In this document: positions 1 through 9,900 of the stretch, one piece after another
Layout of the letters: each line of letters starts with the position of its first letter
Position numbering within the stretch: the stretch's first letter is position 1
NCBI GenBank assembly: GCA_902785605.1
Contig: CACZZL010000004.1
Location: forward strand, 42,676-106,675
From: an uncultured Bacteroidales bacterium
GTDB lineage: Bacteria; Bacteroidota; Bacteroidia; Bacteroidales; Paludibacteraceae
DNA length: 64,000 nt
Reading direction: 5' to 3'
Made by a program: the position numbers and the translations under genes
Notes under the pieces: model-generated
Databases searched by the model: none
The model's input: only the letters and a program-made list of their open reading frames with translations
What the model was told of the DNA's origin: nothing

Positions 1-1
1 T

Positions 2-1654
2 GCATCACAGTGTAACGAGATGGCAATGACGCAGGCTTCGCTGGAGTTGAATGCCGATCATCTGTCGCAAGAGTTTGCTTTGGTTGGTGTTCCGGCAGGT
101 TTGACCTTCACTGCTAAGCACGGTGAGAAGAGCACCCAGTGGGGTACCGGCGCAAGTTATGCTACCTTGGTAGTAGAGCAATATTCGTTCAGAAACGGTG
201 TTTGGGATTGGTATCAGGTATTTAACCAAGTTGTAGGTACAGATGCAGCCAATTACGGCGAGTTTGCATTGGACGAGTCGGCTACGAAGATTCGTTTTGC
301 AACCGGTGAGCGTGCGACGAACCATACGATCACGAACATCCGTGTGCCGCGTAAGAAGTTCATGCGTGCAGATGTAACGGCTATCGATGAGGAAGCAGAA
401 GCGAATGCGATCTGGCAGAAGACGATCACTGTCAGCCACTCGAACATCGACCTGATGACCGTTTCGACGGCTCGTGGTGTGGTTAGCCTGAATACAGCTA
501 CGCTGGGCGAGGGTTGTGGTGACTTCGGCGACGACGCATTCATTGCATCCTTTACGACGACACAGAAGGGTATTGAGTACCTGGATACGATCATTGTTAC
601 CGATGGTAAGGCACAGCCGACCACGTTGCTGATTCCTGTACGTCTGGTAAGTACCGGTTTGAAGCAGCATATTAGCGACTTTGTATTGCCGAAAACGTGT
701 CTGACAACGGATGAAGTGGAAGTGTTGCCGACAACGGCTACGAGTGATCTGGAGGTTGTTTACCTCAGCTCGGATAGCACGATTGCTTATGTAGAGAATA
801 ACCAACTGGTGATCCTCTCTGCAGGTCCGGTACAAATCATTGCTTACCAGGCAGGTGACGAGCGTTTCAACGAGGCTTCGCTCGCTAAGATGATTGAGAT
901 TCAACTGACTCCGAGTCAGATCATTGAGGCTCCTACGGCTACGGAGATGGCTATCGGCGCTCCGCTGAGCATGTCTCAACTCCAAGGCGGTTTGGCTTCT
1001 GTAGAGGGTACGTTCGCTTGGCAGAACCCGGATCAGATTATGAACGAGGGTGGATTTGCTACGGTAGTGTTCACTCCGACGCTGAGCAATATCTATGCTC
1101 CTGCAACGGCAGAAGTACTGGTGCCGGTTGTGGAAAACCCGACTATTTATGTCGAGTACACGGCAGAGTTCTGCGAAGGCGATTCTATCGAACTTTACGG
1201 CGAGATGATGGAGGCTGTAGCAACCGAAGAGGGTGAGCCGATTGAGCTCACGTTCGAAGGCGCTAACCAGTACGGCGGTGACTCGATCGTTTACCTGACC
1301 ATTATTGTACATCAGGCTGAGATGGTGGAGCTTTATGACACCATGTATATTGGTGACACGCTGCGTGTAGAACCGGGTGTTTGGACCGAGAGCGAGTATC
1401 AGATGGTACTGGATCAAGCTGAGTATCCGATGGACGCAGAGAACGAGTTCGAGTTAGTTCAGCATACCCAGACCGAGTTCGGCTGTGATAAGACCATTGT
1501 ATGGTATGTCAAAGTCACGAAGAAGCCGGTAGGAACAGGCATTGAGGATGTACAAAGTGACGATGTACAATGTACAAAGATACTGCGTGACGGTGTGATT
1601 TATATCCGCCGAGATGGCAAAGAATACACCATCACAGGATTGGAAGTGAAGTAA
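2..1654 (+). CDS. Giant secreted surface protein, C-terminal part (5' end outside window)
   Basis: The reading frame is open from the first base, so this is the last 550 residues of a longer protein. It has no catalytic motif. The sequence is rich in Thr, Val and Gly with repeating beta-sandwich-like stretches. Blocks such as FCEGDSIELYGE followed by DSIVYLTIIV resemble the late region of the 2183-aa protein at 3967, so the two look like members of one family. The end (GIEDVQ, then KILRDGVIYI and GKEYTITG) is the short tail often seen at the C-terminus of Bacteroidales cell-surface proteins, which I read as a secretion or anchoring signal. Inside that tail, residues VQSDDVQCTK are encoded by a 32-base repeat that also occurs in dxs. 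An exported adhesin or matrix role is inference. Confidence 0.75.
   Translation, partial: ASQCNEMAMTQASLELNADHLSQEFALVGVPAGLTFTAKHGEKSTQWGTGASYATLVVEQYSFRNGVWDWYQVFNQVVGTDAANYGEFALDESATKIRFATGERATNHTITNIRVPRKKFMRADVTAIDEEAEANAIWQKTITVSHSNIDLMTVSTARGVVSLNTATLGEGCGDFGDDAFIASFTTTQKGIEYLDTIIVTDGKAQPTTLLIPVRLVSTGLKQHISDFVLPKTCLTTDEVEVLPTTATSDLEVVYLSSDSTIAYVENNQLVILSAGPVQIIAYQAGDERFNEASLAKMIEIQLTPSQIIEAPTATEMAIGAPLSMSQLQGGLASVEGTFAWQNPDQIMNEGGFATVVFTPTLSNIYAPATAEVLVPVVENPTIYVEYTAEFCEGDSIELYGEMMEAVATEEGEPIELTFEGANQYGGDSIVYLTIIVHQAEMVELYDTMYIGDTLRVEPGVWTESEYQMVLDQAEYPMDAENEFELVQHTQTEFGCDKTIVWYVKVTKKPVGTGIEDVQSDDVQCTKILRDGVIYIRRDGKEYTITGLEVK
1548..1579. repeat. 32-base repeat word shared with dxs
   Basis: Three ATGTACA units in a row, one of them extended. 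The identical 32 bases occur in inverted orientation at 33207-33238 inside dxs. Both copies are read in the same frame as VQSDDVQCTK. Confidence 0.9.
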
Positions 1655-1673
1655 TTTACGCTGATTAATATGT

Positions 1674-1707
1674 AAGCGGTGCAGAGGACTCTGTACCGCT
1701 TATTTTT
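1674..1707 (+). terminator. Rho-independent terminator of the first surface protein gene
   Basis: AAGCGGTGCAGAG pairs with CTCTGTACCGCTT (13 pairs, one G-U) around a 2-base loop and is followed by ATTTTTG, 20 bases after the stop codon. Confidence 0.8.
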
Positions 1708-1769
1708 GTATATGATTTTTAAGAATCGGCTATACCTTATTATTATTCGCACGCACGCACACGTAAAAA

Positions 1770-1801
1770 TTTGCACAAATCAAAGATTTGTATTAATTTT
1801 G
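1770..1801 (+). promoter_or_regulatory. Bacteroidota-type promoter of the RhuM/Bro-N pair
   Basis: TTTG at 1770-1773, 20 bases, then TAATTTTG at 1794-1801. It lies about 60 bases before the RhuM start. A 7-bp inverted repeat (AAGATTT/AAATCTT, 1820-1847) follows in the leader. Confidence 0.7.
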
Positions 1802-1861
1802 CACGCTATTTTGAGGCTAAAGATTTAGAATTTGTGCATAAAATCTTAAAAATCGTCAATT

Positions 1862-2878
1862 TTGCAAAGTACACTTGACAAATATAACTCACAGGGCGAG
1901 ATAGTGATCTATCAGACGGATGACGGCAAGGCATCGTTGGATGTTATGCTGGAGAATGAAACCGTTTGGTTGACGCAAAAGCAGATGGCGCTGCTATTTG
2001 AGACGACTCCTCAAAATATTACGATGCATATTGGTAATATTTTTAAAGAAGGAGAGTTGACCTTAGAGGCAACATGTAAGGAATTCTTACAAGTTCAAAT
2101 AGAGGGCTCCCGAGAGATACGGCGCTCTACGAGATTTTACAACCTCGACGTCATCATCGCAGTAGGTTATCGGGTGCGCAGCCAGCGAGGCACACAGTTC
2201 CGCAAATGGGCGACCGAGCGACTGAAGGAGTATATTGTTAAGGGCTTTACGATTGATGCAGAACGGCTGAAAGGCAATGCCGGCGGACAATACTGGTACG
2301 ACCTGTTAGCGACTATTAAAGATATCCGCTCGTCGGAGAAAGTGCTCTATCGTCAGGTGTTGGACTTGTATGCAACGAGTGTGGACTATGATGCCAAGGC
2401 AGAGGATACGATATTGTTCTTTAAGATGGTACAGAACAAGTTGCATTATGCCACGCACGGACAAACGGCTTCGGAGTTGATCTATCATCGTGCAGACGCA
2501 GAACAGCCGTTTATGGGTTTGACAACCTTCAAGGGAACGCACCCGACGCAGGCAGATGTAGTGATCGCGAAGAACTATTTGAGCGAAGAGGAGTTGAGGA
2601 AGTTGAACAACATGGTATCGGGTTATTTTGATTTCGCGGAGAACAGAGCTATTGAGCATATCCCGACGACCATGCGTGAGTACAGAGAACTGTTGGATCG
2701 AATCCTTTCGGCAAACGGATCGCCGGTATTGGATAATGCAGGAAGCATCTCGGCAGACGAAGCACGTGCGAAAGCAATCGCGGAATACCGCAAGTACCAA
2801 GTTCGCGCCCTCACGCCGGTAGAACAAGCCTACTACGCTTCGTTAAAAGCGATAGAGGCAACAACTAAGAAGAAATAA
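1862..2878 (+). CDS. RhuM family protein
   Basis: This 338-residue protein carries the RhuM family signature: ETVWLTQKQMALLFETT near residue 35, followed by FYNLDVIIAVGYRVRSQRGT and FRKWATERLKEYI around residues 95-125. RhuM was named from a Salmonella pathogenicity island. Its N-terminal part is related to KilA-N/Bro-type DNA-binding modules, and its molecular role is unsettled. The start is TTG: the next in-frame ATG would remove the conserved first strand (GEIVIYQTDDGKASLDV). A stop lies just upstream. The gene is followed after 8 bases by a Bro-N gene, so the two probably form one transcript from the promoter at 1770. The pair sits between two giant surface protein genes, which suggests an accessory insertion. 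Confidence 0.85.
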   Translation: MQSTLDKYNSQGEIVIYQTDDGKASLDVMLENETVWLTQKQMALLFETTPQNITMHIGNIFKEGELTLEATCKEFLQVQIEGSREIRRSTRFYNLDVIIAVGYRVRSQRGTQFRKWATERLKEYIVKGFTIDAERLKGNAGGQYWYDLLATIKDIRSSEKVLYRQVLDLYATSVDYDAKAEDTILFFKMVQNKLHYATHGQTASELIYHRADAEQPFMGLTTFKGTHPTQADVVIAKNYLSEEELRKLNNMVSGYFDFAENRAIEHIPTTMREYRELLDRILSANGSPVLDNAGSISADEARAKAIAEYRKYQVRALTPVEQAYYASLKAIEATTKKK

Positions 2879-2886
2879 TAAGCAAT

Positions 2887-3744
2887 ATGCCGCAACAGGA
2901 AGCCATAAAACTATTCGAGCAAGCGAAGATACGCACCGTTTGGGATGAGGACCAAGAGAAATGGTTCTTCTCCATTATTGATGTGATTGCTGTGCTGACG
3001 GAGAGTGAAAATCCTCGTAAGTATTGGAGTGTTTTAAAGACTCGTCTTAAAAATGAGGGAAGTGAGTTGGCTACAAATTGTAGTCAACTGAAATTGCAAG
3101 CTGCTGACGGGAAGAGATATTTGACAGATGTAGCGGATACAGAGCAGGTGTTGCGACTCATACAATCGATTCCGAGCAAGAAAGCAGAGCCGTTCAAATT
3201 GTGGCTGGCGCGAGTAGGGCAAGAGCGTTTGAATCAACTGCAAGATCCAGAATTAAGTATTCAGCAGGCCTTGCGAGATTATAAACGTCTCGGGTATTCG
3301 GACAACTGGATCAATCAGCGCCTGAAGAGTATTGAGATCCGCAAGGACTTGACAGACGAGTGGGATCAGCACGGTGTGCAAGAAGGGCAAGAATATGCAA
3401 CGTTGACAGATATTATCTATCAAGCATGGTCGGGAAAGACAGCGCGGCAGTACAAGAAGTTTAAGGGGCTGAAGAAAGAGAACTTGCGCGACAATATGAC
3501 CAATGAGGAATTAGTGCTGAATATGTTAGCAGAATTGTCTGCGACAAGTATCACGAGAGCGCGTGACCCGCAAACGCTCGATGAAAACAAACAATGTGCA
3601 GCTGAGGGAGGAGATGTAGCGAGAGTTGCACGAGAAGAATTAGAGGCCAAGACAGGCAGAGATGTGGTAAGTCCGCTGAGCGCAAAACGCTTCTTTGAAG
3701 GTCAAGAGCCGAAATTAGAATTGGAAGACAAAGAAGAGGATTAG
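2887..3744 (+). CDS. Bro-N (phage antirepressor-like) domain protein
   Basis: This 285-residue protein begins with a Bro-N-like domain: KIRTVWDEDQEKWFFSIIDV, then YWSVLKTRL and the LTDVADTEQVLRLIQSIPS segment, roughly residues 12-115. Such domains occur in phage antirepressors and baculovirus BRO proteins and bind DNA. The middle (RKDLTDEWDQHGVQEGQEYA, then LTDIIYQAWSGKTARQYKKF) is typical of bacterial chromosomal members. The C-terminus is acidic (ELEDKEED) and looks unstructured. It follows the RhuM gene closely, and both N-termini belong to DNA-binding folds found in mobile elements. No phage structural genes or integrase are near. A regulatory or defence function is possible but not shown. 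Confidence 0.8.
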   Translation: MPQQEAIKLFEQAKIRTVWDEDQEKWFFSIIDVIAVLTESENPRKYWSVLKTRLKNEGSELATNCSQLKLQAADGKRYLTDVADTEQVLRLIQSIPSKKAEPFKLWLARVGQERLNQLQDPELSIQQALRDYKRLGYSDNWINQRLKSIEIRKDLTDEWDQHGVQEGQEYATLTDIIYQAWSGKTARQYKKFKGLKKENLRDNMTNEELVLNMLAELSATSITRARDPQTLDENKQCAAEGGDVARVAREELEAKTGRDVVSPLSAKRFFEGQEPKLELEDKEED

Positions 3745-3787
3745 TCCAAAAGGACCAAAAATGATCCCAAAAATGAAGATGTCGCAA

Positions 3788-3926
3788 TGTCGTTTTGACA
3801 CTTTGACACTTTCGGAAAGGAGAAAATGAAGATAAGAAGCTGTGAAACAACGAAATAGATAAAAGTGTCAAAGTGTCAAAGTGTCACGACAAAAATTGAT
3901 GTTTGCCAACTTTGCCAACTTTGCCA
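3788..3926. repeat. Inverted 8-mer and 9-mer repeat islands
   Basis: TTTGACAC units at 3794-3812 are the exact reverse complement of AAAGTGTC units at 3862-3880, giving a possible 19-bp stem with a 49-base loop. A third island, three copies of TTTGCCAAC, lies at 3902-3926. This is the 222-base gap before the giant gene. No consensus promoter was seen in it. Confidence 0.85.
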
Positions 3927-3966
3927 CAACAAAAATATAACAACGTAATTTAAGGTATAGAAAGAT

Positions 3967-6900
3967 ATGAAAAATTTTTACAAAGTAAGTAATACTATCG
4001 AAAACGGATCGAGAATGGACCGTAAACGGACCGTAGTTGGACCGATGAAGGACCGAGTAAAGTCTAGGATTAGTCCGATAAACCACCGACTTTGGACCGT
4101 AATTGCCCCGATGTTGCTTGTGCTCTGCACCCTTTTCGGCGTGAATGAGATGGCGTGGGGATATGCAGCTTCAAAACTTACTGTCAAAGTAAGCGGACAA
4201 GGTCAAGTTGCTGTTACAACTTCATCTACTCAGCCCGGTTCTTCGAGTTATTCGTCAACACCTGCATCAGATGACCAATCAGATTTGGGAATCTTATCAA
4301 CGCATACATATTATGTTTGGGTTAAGCCTAATGAAGGTTATCGTTGTACTGGTGTAAGTGACTGCAGTTGGAATGATGCTGGCTATTATACAATATCAAT
4401 TACCGGACGAACGAGTCAAGTAAAAAAAGAAGTAACAGCCACGTTTGTTGGTAATTCCTATACTATTTCTTTTGCCGGAAATAGTAATACGAGCGGTACG
4501 ATGTCTGGTCAGAGCGGCTTTGTGTATGGAACACCTAAGACATTAAGTACGAATACATTCGGTCGTGCCTATACGGTTACTTATGATGCTAATGGTGGTA
4601 GTTGTGGAACGAGTTCTGCAACGGCAACCTATACTTTTAATGGCTGGAAATCAAGCGATGGAACATCCTATGCGGACAAAGCAAGTGTATCTACGTTTAG
4701 TCCAACACCGGCTCATGGTGCGACGGTTACATTAACTGCACAATGGACAAGTGCTTCTGTGACCTTGCCGAGTGCGACAAAGGATGGAGCTGTGTTGGAA
4801 GGTTGGTATGTCGGATCTATTGCAGAAGGAAATAAGATTACTACAGCAACCTATACGCCGACAGCAAATGTAAAGTTGGTGGCTAATTGGATTAATAAGT
4901 ATGATTTTGAAATAACGGGTGACGACTATACGATCAATAACGAGGCTTGGAATAAGACAGAGGCATTTAACTTTGTTCATGCCGATGAGAATCATATGAC
5001 CACAACTATCGAGAAGACAGATGTGATTAGTTATGATAGAGCAAAAAATACCATTACTGCGTTGAAGATTGGTACGTCGAAGATTACTTTTACCCAAAAT
5101 ACATCTACCACGGTTAATAATGGTACTATAGAGTATACAATCACAGTAGATAGTGTGGCTAATACATTGACTGCGTCTCCGTCTTATACTTGCTATGTGG
5201 ATACTGCTAATTTTGCGAATATTATTTCGAACAAAAATAGCAACGCTACCGTAACAACGACCAGTACGGCTGCGTCAATTGCATATTATAATGTTAGTGA
5301 GAACAAGATTTATGTTCCTAATAGCGAGGCAAAGTCATTCACGGATACGACCGTTACAATCCACATTAAACAAGCTGCTACTGGAAAGTATAAGGCTGTA
5401 GATAAAGCTATTACATTGACTGTCAAGAAACGTTTGAATACGCTCTATGCAAATGGAAGTGACAATTATAGCGTAGATATGTATGTGGATAGAACGCAGA
5501 ATGTAACGCTGACGGCAATGAATACGGATTATTCGGGAAGTCCGATAAGTGTGGAGCAGATAAATGCTGCTGATTCGGCAATTGCTAAGTATGTATATTC
5601 GCAAGCATCTCATTCCGGTACTGTAACATCAAGACAATTTATCAATAGTAGTACCAAATGGCGCTTTACACAGCCGGAGAACTACAAGTATCTGGCAGGA
5701 TGCGATACTTTCACGGTTGTTGTAAAGAAACTGGCGGAGGCAACGGATTGCTATGTGCTGGATGATGAGAATACATATAATTGGGGTACATATGGCGAAA
5801 AAGAATATAATTTCACCGAGCGAGGTGTGAAGTTATTTTACGAAATACAACGTACCGCGATATTAGGATTTACGGATAATGTGGCATGGAATCTTTATTA
5901 TTATGACGCGCAAGGAAATGAATTGAAGAAAATCTCTTTATCTGTAAGTAATAAAGATAAATGGTATAGTTTTACAGAAGATACATATTTTTCCGACAAA
6001 GTTCGTTCTGTGAAATTTGCATCTGAAGGTGGAGCTGCCGGTAATCACTTTGTCCGTAATGTAAAAGTTACTCGCGAGACATGGCTTAATGTTGGTACGG
6101 ACAATTCTGCAATCAATGGAACTCTGACGATTAATAAGAAAGCGGATGGTGTGAGTGCTATCTATCCTGGCGAGAAGGGGCAAAAGAGTACGACTGTATA
6201 TTGGAGCATAGCAAATGGTGGTAACCTGAAGATTAAGTGCGATGATCCGCGATTCTCGTTTAGCCAGAGTACTATTACGGGAGTGGATTGCAACTCGGGA
6301 ACAACGGCTATTACTGTGTATTATTCCGATACTGTTGTCGGCACTGCGACGGCTACCGCCACGGTATACAACGACGTATACAACCAGACGTTCACCGTCA
6401 AAGGTATCATCGAGAAGGCTAAGCAACCTGTGACTTGGAACTATAATGTGGTTCGCTACAACGATACAATTACAGATGCAGTATCTGCGACTGTTAGTCC
6501 GGTGACTTATGAGTCTGCGAATCCGAATATTATTAAGGTTATCAAAGATAACTTGAATCAGAATACTATATTGGTAGCAGTAGATACGGGTACCGTAAAC
6601 ATCACTGCTCACGTTCCGGGCAATGCTTATTATGCAGCAGTTGATACGGTACACGCTATCAAGGTGACGATGAAGCAACTCCAAACAATCGTTTGGAATC
6701 AGTCCCTCTTTGATTTAGAGTTGGGCGGTGACAATAGAACGCTTACGGCTACGGCCACTTCTGATGTAGAAGGATGTATATCTACTCGTTTGGTAGAATA
6801 TGTCTCCAGTGATCCTGACGTGGTTTATATAGCGCCAGGTACTAATGTGTTGCAGATTAAAGGTGTTGGAACTACTACAGTTACTGCTTTCCAACGAGGT

Positions 6901-9900
6901 GGTTGGGATGTTGATGGTCATGACTATGATAGTATCGCTACGCAGAAGACGGCTATCGTACGTGATCCGAATGCTCCGTGCGAAAGTTATATCTATCAAC
7001 AAACATCCGAATATAAATTTGATTTAGGAGCCAATGCTCTTAATAAGCAGACAGTATCAAGTACCCCGGAAATTGACCTTAATGGCATGATTGCTGACAC
7101 ATGTACGTTCCGTTACAAAGGAGAACAAAGAGGAACGTTTAAAGTGTTTAATGGAACAATGAAAGTTGAGCAATATGTTATGGTGGGTAGTTCCAGACAA
7201 TGGGTAGAGGCAAAAACACTGGCTAAACCAACTGAGTTTAACAACCATTATTATAAAGATACAGTTGTCTTTAGACGCGATGCTACAAAGGTCCGCTTCA
7301 AGGTATTTGATGGATATGGAAACCATTACTATACTGACTGTCGGATCAAACAAGCTCGTTTCATAGAGACGACGACTCCTACAAAGTTCACTCTTAATGT
7401 TGGACAGACGCAAGATCAAACGATTTACTTGAGCTATTCGAATGTGGTAGGTAATATATCTTTCACTCTGGGTCAAGGAGAAAACTCGTCGTTCTCGGTT
7501 AACCGTACAATCATAACTGACACCTGTGGTGGACACGCAAAGAATGTAGCCGTAGTAATTACCTATAATCCGCAACATGAGGTACAAAATGAACAGGATG
7601 TATTAACTATCTCTGACGGAACTACAAGTTGTGAGGTTATATTGAAAGGTTCTGCTACTCGTGTAGGTAGAACTATCACATGGAATCACACGGACGTTCG
7701 GTCTATCTATACGGTCGAAAAAGATACGTTGATAGCAGAGGCAAGAACCTCACTGAATGCGTTGGCAGGAACGGTAGAATTTACCTATGTTAACAATACA
7801 TCAACGGCGAATGGAAGTATAGATGCCAATAATATATTGTCATTTACCAGTGCCGGAACGGCTTATGTGGTAGCTAACACTCCAAACCACGATTATTATT
7901 TCCCTGCGGCTACTGTTGGTCCGAAGCGGTGGGATGTAGCCCTTACTCCGACGGAGGTGGTAGAAGTTCCGACGATCGGTAGTGTTGTCAGCGGAACCGC
8001 ACTGAGCGATATTACTGTTTCGGGCGGTACAGCACGAGATATCATTAATCATGGTTCTGTTTCCGGAACATTTACTGTACAGAACGGTAATGTGACAGAT
8101 GTTGGACCCAACAATCCGGTGACGGTTAAGTTTACTCCGGAAGATGGAACGATGTATGATATGTGCACGTACAATATGTATATTGAAGTGACTCAGCGGC
8201 CGGCAACAGATGAAGAGATTGGTACGGTGACGGCAGGTCATATCACTTTTGGAGAGAAGTTGAGCGATGCTGTACTGAGCATGAGCGGTACGCTGAATGG
8301 TCATGGCACACTTGTGATGACAGACCCGCAGAAGGATGAGGTAAAGGATGTAGATACGTACGAGAACTTGAAGGTTCTGTTCACTCCGGGTAACACGAAC
8401 ATTGCTCCGAAAGAGTTGACGGTTTCGGTAACGGTGGATAAGGCTAATCCTGCAGTAACACCTCAGGCAACTGACATTACTTATGGACAACCCATCAGCG
8501 CTTCTAACATTACTACAGCAAGCGGAGATGTAGCCGGTAGTTGGGCATGGGCCGTAGATGATACGCAAGTATTGAGTGTCGGAGACCATGTGCTGAAAGC
8601 TAACTTTACTTCGGATAGTGCGAACTACAATAACCTGAGCAATGTAGATGTAACGCTGAAGGTGAAGAAGATCGAGAAACTGGAGGTAGAAGTTCCGTTG
8701 AGTTTCTGTGCCGGCGGATCGGAGACGTTCCATGGTGAGACCTATACGACAGCCGGAACGGACCAGATAAATGCCGTAGGCGCAACGCGTGACACGATCT
8801 ATAATGTGACCGTGACTGTTCTGCAACCTACGACGGGTACAGATAGCAAAACTATTACTGTAGGTGATAATGAAAGTTGGCACGAAATAGACCTGTCCGG
8901 TTATGCAGTAGGTTCGCACGAAGTAGAATACCATACAACGAATGTGGCAGGTTGTGACTCGACCGTAACGCTGTCGCTGACGGTAAATGCCGTTGTTCCG
9001 GTAGGACCGAACACGTTTACTGGTAATGGCGAGTGGGAGAACCCGAGCAACTGGAGTACAGGTATAGTACCTACGACGGCTGAGCCTGATATTATTGTAG
9101 TTGGTCAACTGGTGATCAACGAAGAAAAGACAATCGGCGGTTTGACCATTATGCCGACCGGTGGTGTGACCATCGTGGATGACGGTAAACTGACCGTCAA
9201 TGGTACTACGACCACTCAGACAGGCGGATATGGAGATCTGTATGTAGCGAACGGTGGTGAAGTAGAAGTGGCAGGAAGCCTAACAGTACGTGATTTGATT
9301 GTTGAGGCTTCGATTGGTACTTCGGAAGGTAATGCTGAGAGCGGTCAAGTGGCAAGTGCCGAGAACATCGTTTACACGAATGCGTACATAGACATCAACA
9401 TGGATCCGAGTGGTGTATTGGATGATACCAAATGGTACGGATTCACCATTCCGTTCGCAGTGGATGCCTATAATGGTGTATCGCGCTTGGAAGGAAGTAC
9501 TTTCCAACAATGTGGATATGGTGTTCATTACATGATAGCTGAGTATGACGCAAACAAGCGTCTGAATACAGGTAACGGATGGAAGTTCATTGGCGGAAAT
9601 ACGCTTAACGCAGGACAATTCTATCTCTTCACCGTGGAAGGTTCGTACAATACCTATCGTTTCAAGGCATCGGGAAGTAGCTACACACCTGCAGCAGCTG
9701 CTTCGCTGAACGTCAACGGTCCTACGACCAATTATGACGCGAACTGGAACGGTGTGGGTAACTCCACTTTACAGCACGTGACGGCAAGCTATTATGGCGG
9801 CGAATACGTGCAGGTATTTATGAACGGTCAAGATGCTTATAAGACGGTATCTACCAATGACGCGAACTTCGTAGTAGGCTGTCCGTTCTTTATTCAGGCG

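Noticed and set aside
5-1417. 470-codon minus-strand frame
   Set aside because: Opposite the giant surface protein, rich in Arg/His/Cys and without family features.
3788-3926. CRISPR array
   Set aside because: The repeats are 8-9 bases, tandem, without spacers of even length; no cas genes are near.
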